This document shows positions 1-5,660 of a stretch of DNA of 7,235 bases, one piece after another (the stretch's first letter is position 1; every line of letters begins with the position of its first letter). The stretch is from Candidatus Corynebacterium faecipullorum (GTDB lineage: Bacteria; Actinomycetota; Actinomycetes; Mycobacteriales; Mycobacteriaceae). A program made the position numbers and the translations under genes. The DNA is taken from assembly GCA_019114925.1 (NCBI GenBank), contig DXEO01000207.1, positions 1 through 7,235 on the forward strand, given 5' to 3'. Under the pieces are notes generated by a model, which searched no databases, was not told the origin of the DNA, and was given only the letters and a program-made list of their open reading frames with translations.

Positions 1-666
1 CAGCTTCACGTTGCCCGGCTTGTATACGCCGTGGACGTTGCCGAAGGTAGCAGCCAGCAAGTAGCGGCCCTTCTCGCCGGTACCGAGGGCATCGACGGTC
101 TTCTCGAAGTCCTCCGGGGAGGTGTAGAGGTTAGCGCCGGCCTTGGCCTCAACGCCGTCCTCTTCGCCGCCGACGACGCCGATCTCAACCTCAAGGATGA
201 TGTTGGCGTTGTGGGCCTTCTCGAGGAGCTCCTGGGCGATCACGAGGTTCTCATCGATCGGGATAGCGGAGCCATCCCACATGTGGGACTGGAAGAGCGG
301 AAGCTCGCCGCGGTCAACGCGCTCCTGGGAGAAGGCGATCAGCGGGCGCACGTACTCATCCAGAACTTCCTTCTGGCAGTGGTCAGTGTGCAGCGCAACG
401 TTAATGCCGTAGTTCTTAGCAGCCTCGTGAGCGAAGGCAGCCAGTGCCTTGGCGCCGGCAACCTTGTTCTTCACAGACAGGCCGGAACCGAACTCGGCAC
501 CACCGGTGGAGAACTGGATGATGCCGTCGGACTCAGCCTCGGCGAAGCCGCGGAGAGCGGCGTTGATGGTTTCGGAGGAGGTGCAGTTGATTGCCGGGAA
601 TGCGAAGCCGCCCTTCTTAGCGGTATCCAGCATCTGGTTATAAACCTCAGGGGTTGCAATAGGCAT
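1..666 (-). CDS. fba: Class II fructose-bisphosphate aldolase, N-terminal 222 residues (cut by window edge)
   Basis: This cytoplasmic zinc enzyme cleaves fructose 1,6-bisphosphate to dihydroxyacetone phosphate and glyceraldehyde 3-phosphate in glycolysis, and runs in reverse in gluconeogenesis. The protein begins MPIATPEVYNQML. It carries the class II signature ALHTDHC at residues 91-97, with catalytic Asp95 and zinc ligand His96. The acidic loop GGEEDGVEAKAG (166-177) holds the catalytic Glu region, and FGNVHGVYKPGN (208-219) supplies the second zinc ligand, His212. This spacing matches the roughly 344-residue actinobacterial enzymes, so about 120 C-terminal residues, including the third zinc His, lie beyond base 1. 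The ATG at 666-664 is preceded by AAAGGA (676-681) with a 9-nt spacer, which fixes the start. The gene follows a GH76 gene that appears to end in its own terminator, so fba is probably transcribed separately. No disruption is visible. Confidence 0.97.
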   Translation of the reverse strand, partial: MPIATPEVYNQMLDTAKKGGFAFPAINCTSSETINAALRGFAEAESDGIIQFSTGGAEFGSGLSVKNKVAGAKALAAFAHEAAKNYGINVALHTDHCQKEVLDEYVRPLIAFSQERVDRGELPLFQSHMWDGSAIPIDENLVIAQELLEKAHNANIILEVEIGVVGGEEDGVEAKAGANLYTSPEDFEKTVDALGTGEKGRYLLAATFGNVHGVYKPGNVKL

Positions 667-813
667 GAAATTCCATCCTTTGGAGTTGCTGTGCAGTAAG
701 CCGTGCCGTCTCACAAACCAGCGAAACAACACGTTCCAACACCCAAGTATGCCTGTTATTGTGGTTTTCCGCCGCGAGATGACATGTGACCTCACTTAAA
801 CAGCGCTCCACAA
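667..813 (-). promoter_or_regulatory. fba upstream region with probable promoter
   Basis: This gap lies between the GH76 terminator-like hairpin and the fba start and should hold the fba promoter. The best -10 candidate I can read on the minus strand is CATACT (746-751), about 80 nt before the ATG, but I see no convincing -35 partner. A short dyad, GTGA-CC-TCAC, sits at 786-795. It resembles half-sites used by CRP-type regulators, but the spacer is 2 bp, whereas the corynebacterial GlxR consensus has 6 bp, so I do not call it a GlxR site. The ribosome binding site AAAGGA is at 676-681. That a promoter lies here is an inference from the gene arrangement; the exact boxes are uncertain. Confidence 0.35.
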
Positions 814-832
814 AGGCGGGAATCCCCCGCCT
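814..832 (-). terminator. Intrinsic terminator-like hairpin after the GH76 gene
   Basis: On the minus strand, 18 nt past the GH76 stop codon, a perfect 7-bp stem (AGGCGGG / CCCGCCT) encloses a 5-nt loop and is followed directly by a short T run (TTTG). The stem is strong and well placed to end GH76 transcription before fba. The T tract is short, so termination may be incomplete. Confidence 0.6.
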
Positions 833-850
833 AGCTGGGAGAATGCCACT

Positions 851-2047
851 TTAGCTGGATTCTGACTTGTACTTCACAATCCGGGTGCAGGCCTCCAACA
901 ACATCCAACCGGACAATTGAACGGACAAATCGCGCTCAGCCACGCGGATAATGCCCATCTTCTGGCTCAAGGACGAGGGGCCGAAACCGTAGTTATGAGG
1001 CAGCTTCGCATCCGCGGTCCAATCGGAACCGAAGATGGGCAAGCCGTCTACCTCCAAGCGGTGTTCCCACACGGATTCCGCCGAGGCCGTCACGAGGCGA
1101 GCGGCCAGCTTCTTCGTCGCGCGGTTAGCTGGGGAATCCCCCGGCAGGCGGACCGCCACGTCCGCGAGGTAGCGCGCCAGGATGCCCTTGAAGAGGCCGC
1201 CATCGCCGTCGCCAGTCTGCCAGTCGATGACGCCCGTGTACGTCGCCATGCCCGTGGCCACCGCTTGGACTAGGCCACGGATGCGAGTGGTGTAGTCCAT
1301 CATGTCGGCGGCGAGTTCTGCCTCGTGGACGGAGTCAATATCCTCCACGGAGCGCAGGCCCGTCTTCTCCCGCAGCGCCAGCACAATTTCTAAGCAGGCG
1401 CCGAGCACCACGCCCTGGCAGTAGGGGTGGATGTTGCGGACGATCTCCTGCCCGTCCATACGCATGCGGATGCCGTCCATGACGAAGCCATCGTCGTCAA
1501 TGAGGTGATCGTAGATCCAGTCCACGATGTGGCGGGCTTCGTCCACGCGCCCCATCCGGGCCAGCATGATGGCGCCCGGACCGTTGGAGGGGACGTTAAG
1601 GAAGGTCTCGCCTTCGCGCCAGGGCAGCACGCCCACCTGGGTGTCGATGCCATCGCGGATGTTATGCTGCAGGGTGCTCAACTTCTTGTAGGGGCGCTGC
1701 TTCTTGAGCTCACCGGCCCGGGCGATGGCTAGGGCGAGCCATGCTTTGTCGTCGTAGTAGCGGTTCTTCGTCAGCGCGCGGAGATTGCGCACATGGATGC
1801 CGCGGATGGTGTCAGCGATGCGCGCGCGGCGGGCCTTGGTGTTCTTGCGCAAGGCTGCGTCAACAAGACAATCCAGATAATGCGCTTGCCACCAATAGTG
1901 CCAGTGCACAAAGAGCGATTCCTTGGTGGTGGGTGGCCAACTCACCACGGCAAGGTTGGTACGGGGCAAGCCCCACACGGGCTGCGCGTGGCGCTCATTG
2001 ATGGCTGTTTCCGCAAGGTCAGCGCGGTGGGACCATTTCTCTAACAC
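851..2047 (-). CDS. GH76-family glycoside hydrolase (alpha-1,6-mannanase type), no secretion signal
   Basis: The 398-residue protein has several motifs of glycoside hydrolase family 76, an (alpha/alpha)6-barrel family of endo-alpha-1,6-mannanases. RYYDDKAWLALAIAR (96-110) contains the paired aspartates Asp99-Asp100 that serve as catalytic residues in this family. NVPSNGPGAIMLARMG (151-166), HPYCQGVVLGACLEI (207-221) and GDGDGGLFKGILARYL (279-294) match other conserved GH76 blocks. The N-terminus (LEKWSHRADLAETAI) is polar, with no signal peptide or membrane segment, so the product should stay in the cytoplasm, which is unusual for the family. The start is GTG at 2047-2045; no ATG, GTG or TTG lies between it and the in-frame stop at 2086-2084, and a weak purine-rich stretch (GATGAGA) precedes it. 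A role in processing the alpha-1,6-mannan backbone of lipomannan-type glycolipids is an inference. The family call is firm; the substrate is not shown. Confidence 0.87.
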   Translation of the reverse strand: MLEKWSHRADLAETAINERHAQPVWGLPRTNLAVVSWPPTTKESLFVHWHYWWQAHYLDCLVDAALRKNTKARRARIADTIRGIHVRNLRALTKNRYYDDKAWLALAIARAGELKKQRPYKKLSTLQHNIRDGIDTQVGVLPWREGETFLNVPSNGPGAIMLARMGRVDEARHIVDWIYDHLIDDDGFVMDGIRMRMDGQEIVRNIHPYCQGVVLGACLEIVLALREKTGLRSVEDIDSVHEAELAADMMDYTTRIRGLVQAVATGMATYTGVIDWQTGDGDGGLFKGILARYLADVAVRLPGDSPANRATKKLAARLVTASAESVWEHRLEVDGLPIFGSDWTADAKLPHNYGFGPSSLSQKMGIIRVAERDLSVQLSGWMLLEACTRIVKYKSESS

Positions 2048-2110
2048 TTTTGTCTCATCATTCTCACAATGTGAATTCGTTACCTAGATGTAAACACAGT
2101 GCGCCGGATC
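2048..2110 (-). promoter_or_regulatory. Probable GH76 promoter with overlapping dyad symmetries
   Basis: This 63-bp gap is clearly more AT-rich than the genes around it. On the minus strand TTTACA (2089-2094) and CATTGT (2066-2071) are 17 bp apart and fit loosely as -35 and -10 boxes (5/6 and 3/6 matches to consensus). Transcription would begin about 10-12 nt before the GTG start. Two dyads overlap these boxes: TCACA-A-TGTGA (2064-2074) covers the -10, and TTAC-N6-GTAA (2080-2093) overlaps the -35. This layout suits repressor control, but no regulator can be named. No convincing terminator for the upstream methyltransferase gene is visible here, so read-through is possible. Confidence 0.4.
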
Positions 2111-2785
2111 TCACCAAGCTTTTGATAAATCGGCGTGCTGCCGAATCCATGCATGCATGGCGATGCCCGCGGCCACGCCCGCGTTGATGGAGCGAGTAGA
2201 ACCAAATTGCGCGATTGAGCAGGTCATCACTGCTGCGTCCTGGGCCTCCGGGCTGACGCCTGGGCCTTCTTGTCCGAAGAGGAGCAGGCAGCGCTCGGGC
2301 AGCTCCGCGGTTTCTAGGGGGACACACCCGGGGGTGTTATCGATGGCCACGACGGTGAGGTCTTGGTCCGCCGCCCAGGCCATCAACTCATTAACATCCG
2401 CGTGGTGCATGAGGTGCTGGTACCTGTCGGTGACCATGGCGCCGCGCCGGTTCCAGCGGCGGCGCCCCACGATGTGGACGGTGTCGACGGCAAAGGCGTT
2501 GGCGGTGCGCACTACGGTGCCGATGTTGGAATCGTTCTCGAAGTTCTCGATGGCGATGTGCAGGGCGTGACGGCGCTTATCGATGTCCTCCCGGATCGCC
2601 TCGCGCGTCCAGTAACGGTAGGCGTCGACGACATTGCGGCGATCCCCCTCCGCGAGCAGTTCGGGATCGTATTTCTCCGCTTCTGGGCCTTCGGGCAGCG
2701 GGCCTTCCCACGGGCCAACGCCGTGGCGACCCTCGTTCCACTCGGTGGGGCCTTTGGCCTCCGCCTCTTCCTCGGGCTTAGGCAA
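2111..2785 (-). CDS. TrmH/SpoU-type (SPOUT) RNA 2'-O-ribose methyltransferase
   Basis: The product is predicted to transfer a methyl group from S-adenosylmethionine to a ribose 2'-OH in tRNA or rRNA. The three SPOUT motifs are present in order: motif 1, NDSNIGTVVRTANAF (84-98), with the catalytic-type Arg93; motif 2, LLLFGQEGPGVS (167-178); and motif 3, SIAQFGSTRSINAGVAAGIA (190-209). Motifs 2 and 3 build the trefoil knot and SAM site. The N-terminal 70 or so residues are acidic and Pro/Glu-rich and do not look like a standard L30e/L7Ae substrate-binding domain, so the RNA target cannot be inferred. I chose the TTG at 2785-2783 because GAGGAT (2793-2798) sits 7 nt upstream. A TTG at 2800 would add five residues (MRIST) but has no ribosome binding site. 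The start overlaps the pyrE stop by 8 bp, which points to translational coupling. Confidence 0.9.
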   Translation of the reverse strand: MPKPEEEAEAKGPTEWNEGRHGVGPWEGPLPEGPEAEKYDPELLAEGDRRNVVDAYRYWTREAIREDIDKRRHALHIAIENFENDSNIGTVVRTANAFAVDTVHIVGRRRWNRRGAMVTDRYQHLMHHADVNELMAWAADQDLTVVAIDNTPGCVPLETAELPERCLLLFGQEGPGVSPEAQDAAVMTCSIAQFGSTRSINAGVAAGIAMHAWIRQHADLSKAW

Positions 2786-3323
2786 GGTCGAGATCCTCAA
2801 GGCCCAGCAGGTAGCGGTACTCCAGGCCCTCGGCGGCGATGGCTGCGCCGGCGTCGGTATTGCGGTCCACCACGGTGGCCACGCCGACGACCTCGGCGCC
2901 TGCCTTGCGCAGAGCCTTCACGGCGGTCAGCGGCGAGTTGCCGGTCGTGGTGGTGTCTTCGACGACGAGCACCTTCTGGCCCTCGACGTTGAAGCCTTCA
3001 ATCTGGCGCTGCATGCCGTGCTTCTTGGCTTCCTTGCGGACAACGAAGGCGTCGATATCGCGACCATCGGCATGCATGATGGACAGTGCGACCGGGTCTG
3101 CGCCCATGGTGAGGCCACCGGCGGCGGCATAATCCCAGTCGGCGGTGAGCTCACGCAGCAGCGAGCCGATCAGGCGCGAGGCCTCGTGCTGCAGGGTGGC
3201 GCGGCGCAGGTCCACGTAGTAGTCAGCCTCCTTGCCGGAGGACAGCGTGACCTTGCCGTGGACGACGGCCAGCTCCTTCACCAGTTCTGCTAGGCGTTGC
3301 TTCTTCTGCTGATCCAGGCTCAT
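2778..3323 (-). CDS. pyrE: Orotate phosphoribosyltransferase
   Basis: PyrE converts orotate and 5-phosphoribosyl 1-diphosphate (PRPP) to orotidine 5'-monophosphate, the fifth step of pyrimidine synthesis, in the cytoplasm as a dimer. The 181-residue protein has the PRPP-binding signature VLVVEDTTTTGNS (118-130). It also has the mobile catalytic loop RKEAKKHG (96-103), a substrate-contact segment SGKEADYYVDLR (29-40), and GGLTMGADPVA (69-79). Its length is normal for the actinobacterial short form. The ATG at 3323-3321 has AAGGAG (3330-3335) 6 nt upstream. The frame extends to a GTG at 3395, but that start lacks such a site and would add a tail not typical of the family. The RNA methyltransferase gene overlaps the 3' end, so the two are probably one operon. 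pyrE is not next to other pyr genes here. Confidence 0.96.
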   Translation of the reverse strand: MSLDQQKKQRLAELVKELAVVHGKVTLSSGKEADYYVDLRRATLQHEASRLIGSLLRELTADWDYAAAGGLTMGADPVALSIMHADGRDIDAFVVRKEAKKHGMQRQIEGFNVEGQKVLVVEDTTTTGNSPLTAVKALRKAGAEVVGVATVVDRNTDAGAAIAAEGLEYRYLLGLEDLDLA

Positions 3324-3407
3324 CGCTCGCTCCTTAAAAGTCTGTGGCTGTTTGGCCGTGAAAAATCCGCCCTGTAGTTTACCCTCTTCCCGCACGGTTG
3401 CCCGCGA
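3324..3407 (-). promoter_or_regulatory. Candidate pyrE promoter and leader
   Basis: This 84-bp gap holds a good -10-like hexamer, TAAACT, on the minus strand at 3376-3381. A weak -35-like CGGGCA lies 17 bp further upstream (3399-3404) and partly crosses into the gap from beside the upstream stop codon. It predicts a leader of about 45 nt ending in the strong AAGGAG ribosome binding site. I see no attenuator hairpin or PyrR-type anti-terminator in the leader. The pyrE-methyltransferase pair may therefore be transcribed on its own as well as by read-through from the membrane-protein gene. Confidence 0.35.
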
Positions 3408-4649
3408 CTAGTCGAAGATGGAGGAGCCGCCATCGAAGCGGCGCGGCAGGCGGGCCTGATTGTTTTCGTGGGTGGGGCGTTCGTGGCCGTCGGCAATCGC
3501 GTCGACTTCATCCGCGCCCAGGCTGGAGTGGTCGATGGTGCCGCGGGCCTCGCTGGTGGTGCGGCTCGGCATGACCACCGGCTCGGTGGGGCGCTGAATG
3601 GTGGGGGCGTTGAGGGAATCATCGCGGTCCGGAACCGCCGTGGGCCCAGTGGGTTCCGGCTGCGGGGGCTCCGGGATATCGCGGCTGGGATCCAGCTCAT
3701 CGACGCGCAGCACCTGGGCGGCTTCGGAGCGCGGTGGAAGAACGCGGGCTGAATCGGCAAGCAGCGACAGCGGCTCGAGCAGCTCCTCCCACTCGGCGCT
3801 GCGTGCCTGCCGGGTAGTTTGGGCCAGCACCCACTCCCCTTCCAGCCACACGGCAGTCACCGCGGCGGGTAGATGATTCAGTGCCGTGCTCACGCGGGTA
3901 TCGATGAAGCGCTGGCCCACGCCAGCATCGGAGGCAAAGACCTCGAAGCCTTCCTCCTCACGCACGTACAACAGGTCCTCGGAGAGGTTCTCTATCTCCT
4001 CGCCTGCGCGGCGGAAATCCACCACAATATCGGAGGCCGCGCCGGTGCGCATGGCCATGACGGGGATAGCGCCCATATCAAAGAGCAGCGTCTCATGCCC
4101 ACGGACGGTTCCGGCGACGATGTCGCGGGGCTCATAGCCGCGGGCGGCGGCACCGCGGGTCCACTCATCCGCCAGGTAGGAATCATGCTTGAGGTATTCC
4201 CAGCCACGCTGCTGGCCAAAGGCCTTGCGCTCACGGCGGGCACTGCCCGGCACGAGGTACTTGGCGCGCTCTGCTCGCTCCGCAAAGCTGGGTGCTGCAG
4301 GCTGCGGTTCGGCAGGTTCATCGGATTCGGTGGCCGGCTCCTCAATCGGCTCGGCGGCCGGTTCTTCAGCGGCATCCGCAGTTGGTTCGGTGACCGGCTC
4401 AACCTCGGGCTCTGACTCCGCCTCGGTGATGATGTCGGGCTCTGGAGCAGGCTCAGGATCCTCGGCGAGCGCGGGCTCTGCGGGGGAGTCAGCGGTGAGT
4501 TCAGGCGCAGCGGTATCGGCCGCTGCGGTGGGTTCGTCAGCGACATTCTCGTCGGCGGAGAGCGTGGCGCGCTGGCGCTGGTCCAGCCAGAGCACGATGA
4601 GACCAGCCACGAGCGCGACGGCGGCAAGGGATAAGAGTACGAAAGGCAT
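3408..4649 (-). CDS. Membrane-anchored protein with acidic Pro/Glu/Ala linker, function unknown
   Basis: I cannot assign a function. From the ATG at 4649 the protein is 413 residues. Residues 3-22 (FVLLSLAAVALVAGLIVLWL) form one hydrophobic helix followed by DQRQR. The positive-inside rule then puts the N-terminus outside and the rest in the cytoplasm, held as a membrane anchor rather than secreted. Residues 36-119 are low-complexity and acidic, rich in EP, AE and PA steps. A folded domain of mixed alpha/beta character spans about 120-305, including QQRGWEYLKHDSYLADEW (146-163) and ARGYEPRDIVAGTVRG (169-184). This resembles a recurring actinobacterial domain with a GW-x-Y...D-x-x-L...W pattern. 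The tail (about 320-413) is Pro-rich and looks disordered. A GTG one codon upstream (4652) is a possible start, but AGG spacing favours the ATG. It lies 64 bp after the rhodanese gene and may share its transcript. Confidence 0.85.
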   Translation of the reverse strand: MPFVLLSLAAVALVAGLIVLWLDQRQRATLSADENVADEPTAAADTAAPELTADSPAEPALAEDPEPAPEPDIITEAESEPEVEPVTEPTADAAEEPAAEPIEEPATESDEPAEPQPAAPSFAERAERAKYLVPGSARRERKAFGQQRGWEYLKHDSYLADEWTRGAAARGYEPRDIVAGTVRGHETLLFDMGAIPVMAMRTGAASDIVVDFRRAGEEIENLSEDLLYVREEEGFEVFASDAGVGQRFIDTRVSTALNHLPAAVTAVWLEGEWVLAQTTRQARSAEWEELLEPLSLLADSARVLPPRSEAAQVLRVDELDPSRDIPEPPQPEPTGPTAVPDRDDSLNAPTIQRPTEPVVMPSRTTSEARGTIDHSSLGADEVDAIADGHERPTHENNQARLPRRFDGGSSIFD

Positions 4650-4713
4650 CACTGCCTGACTCTAATCGCCCGGCGCGCTCGATCTGCGCTGACGCGCTGC
4701 TCACGCGCGGATT

Positions 4714-5565
4714 CTAGACGTGCTCGCGGTCGCCGAGCTCCACCGGATTCTTCGGATTGGCCGACCACTGCGACCATCCACCCACGAAGTGACGCAGGCC
4801 GGTAAAGCCCACGTGTTCCAGCACTGCGATGGTGAGCGCGGAGTGGTTACCGGAGCCGGAGTAGATGATGGCGCCGTCCACGTTTTCCTTGGTCACGCCG
4901 TGTTGGTCGAGGATTTCCAGGATCTCTTCCTGGGACTTCCACACGGTGGTGTCCTGGGTGTGGAAGAGGCGCTCCGGAAGGTTGACTGCGCCCGGGATGT
5001 GACCGGCCTTCAAGTCGAGGTTCTCGCGGCGGCCGGCGAAGCGGTTGCGCGTGCGAACGTCGAGAAGCAGGCCCTTGTGTTCCTTGACCTCATCGATGGT
5101 GGCCGTGGGCATTGACCCCGTGGTCACTTCAAAGTCTGAGGGCATGCCCAAGTTACCCGGGCCGGTAAGGGTTGGCAGAGACTGGGCACGCCAGTTGGAC
5201 AGGCCGCCATCAAGAATGCGGACGTTGTGGATGCCTGCCCAGCGCAGCGTCCACCACGCACGGCCGGCGAAGAGTCCGCGGCCTTCGTCGTAGACAACGA
5301 CTTCGCTGTCCTCCTCCAGACCCCAGAGGTCGATCCACTCTTGAATCTTCTCGGTCTGCGGGAGTGGGTTGCGCCCCACCTTGGAACCGGGCAGGCCCAC
5401 GAAGGCTGAAGCGGCGTCGGCGTGCTGGGCAGTCGGAATGTGGAGGGAGGAAAACTGATTGAAGGCCTCGCCTTCCCCTGGTGCCCAGAGGGAGGCGAGG
5501 ATGGTCGTCTTATCACCGCGGTAAATCTTCTCACTCAACTCGTGAGGGGAGATCAAAATGCTCAT
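4714..5565 (-). CDS. sseA: Two-domain rhodanese-like protein (sulfurtransferase family) lacking the catalytic cysteine
   Basis: The 283-residue protein has the tandem rhodanese layout of thiosulfate/3-mercaptopyruvate sulfurtransferases. Domain 1 spans about 5-128, with VVVYDEGRGLFAGRAWWTLR (89-108) and ILDGGLSNW (117-125). Domain 2 spans about 155-270, with LLLDVRTRNRFAG (166-178), GHIPGAVNLPE (188-198) and FVGGWSQW (260-267). In active enzymes the C-terminal loop is Cys-Gly-Ser-Gly; here it reads YSGSGNHS (235-242), so Ser236 (codon TCC, 4858-4860) takes the place of the persulfide-forming Cys. The translation contains no cysteine at all, so standard sulfur transfer through a cysteine persulfide looks impossible. 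The ATG at 5565 follows a predicted promoter so closely that the mRNA may be leaderless. An in-frame stop at 5577-5575 rules out a start further upstream. The family is certain; the symbol is by homology and enzymatic activity is doubtful. Confidence 0.9.
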   Translation of the reverse strand: MSILISPHELSEKIYRGDKTTILASLWAPGEGEAFNQFSSLHIPTAQHADAASAFVGLPGSKVGRNPLPQTEKIQEWIDLWGLEEDSEVVVYDEGRGLFAGRAWWTLRWAGIHNVRILDGGLSNWRAQSLPTLTGPGNLGMPSDFEVTTGSMPTATIDEVKEHKGLLLDVRTRNRFAGRRENLDLKAGHIPGAVNLPERLFHTQDTTVWKSQEEILEILDQHGVTKENVDGAIIYSGSGNHSALTIAVLEHVGFTGLRHFVGGWSQWSANPKNPVELGDREHV

Positions 5566-5590
5566 GCCCCTAGATCATAGGGGCATGAGC
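5560..5590. repeat. Perfect 13-bp inverted repeat across the sseA-family start codon
   Basis: GCTCATGCCCCTA (5560-5572) and its exact reverse complement TAGGGGCATGAGC (5578-5590) flank a 5-nt centre, GATCA. The left arm contains the start codon of the rhodanese gene (5563-5565) and the centre overlaps its predicted -10 box. It may be an operator. As RNA from the minus strand it is also a 13-bp hairpin followed by ATTTT (5555-5559), so it could end clpB transcription. A hairpin over the start codon could also hinder translation of any transcript reading in from clpB. Confidence 0.8.
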
Positions 5591-5602
5591 GGGGAGTGGC
5601 GA
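5574..5602 (-). promoter_or_regulatory. Predicted promoter of the rhodanese gene, likely leaderless
   Basis: On the minus strand TCGCCA (5597-5602, 4/6 matches to TTGACA) and TATGAT (5574-5579, 5/6 matches to TATAAT) are 17 bp apart, the ideal spacing. Only 8 nt separate the -10 box from the ATG at 5565, so transcription should begin at or within a base or two of the start codon. The only purine-rich stretch before the ATG (AGGGG) is 1 nt away, too close to serve as a normal ribosome binding site. That agrees with a leaderless mRNA, a common class in Corynebacterium. Confidence 0.55.
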
Positions 5603-5639
5603 CCGGTGAGCGCGGTGAGCACTAATCGTGCTCACCGGT
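5602..5639. repeat. Nested inverted repeats downstream of clpB
   Basis: CGGTGAGCAC (5613-5622) and GTGCTCACCG (5628-5637) form a perfect 10-bp stem with a 5-nt loop. The same right arm can instead pair as GCTCACCGGT (5630-5639) with ACCGGTGAGC (5602-5611), so two hairpins compete. It lies 22 nt past the clpB stop on the clpB transcript. No T run follows on the minus strand, so it is not a textbook terminator by itself; it may protect the mRNA 3' end or act together with the hairpin at 5560-5590. Confidence 0.6.
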
Positions 5640-5660
5640 TTAAGCGGTTTAGTCGGCGCC

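Noticed and set aside
31..699. A 222-codon open frame on the plus strand
   Set aside because: It is antisense to the clearly conserved fba reading frame, whose zinc and catalytic motifs are intact. The plus-strand translation looks like a shadow with no known motif.
786..795. GTGA-CC-TCAC dyad as a GlxR (CRP-type) site for fba
   Set aside because: The spacer is 2 bp rather than the 6 bp of the GlxR consensus, and the dyad is only 4 bp per arm, so chance is a fair explanation.
3324..3395. Longer pyrE starting at the GTG at 3395
   Set aside because: The ATG at 3323 has a strong AAGGAG at 6 nt and gives the usual family length; the extension has no ribosome binding site and overlaps the predicted -10 region.
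3873..4415. Plus-strand open frames opposite the membrane-protein gene, including a Ser/Gly-rich one at 4189-4659
   Set aside because: The Ser/Gly-rich composition is the reverse complement of the Glu/Pro/Ala linker codons. No ribosome binding site or family resemblance was seen.
4380..4540. Possible tandem DNA repeat in the acidic linker
   Set aside because: The repetition is at the amino acid level (EP, AE steps) with varied codons. I see no fixed repeat unit at the DNA level.
4653..4713. GC-rich inverted repeats between the rhodanese and membrane-protein genes as a terminator
   Set aside because: Several CGCG words can pair, but no single clean stem stands out and no T run follows on the minus strand.
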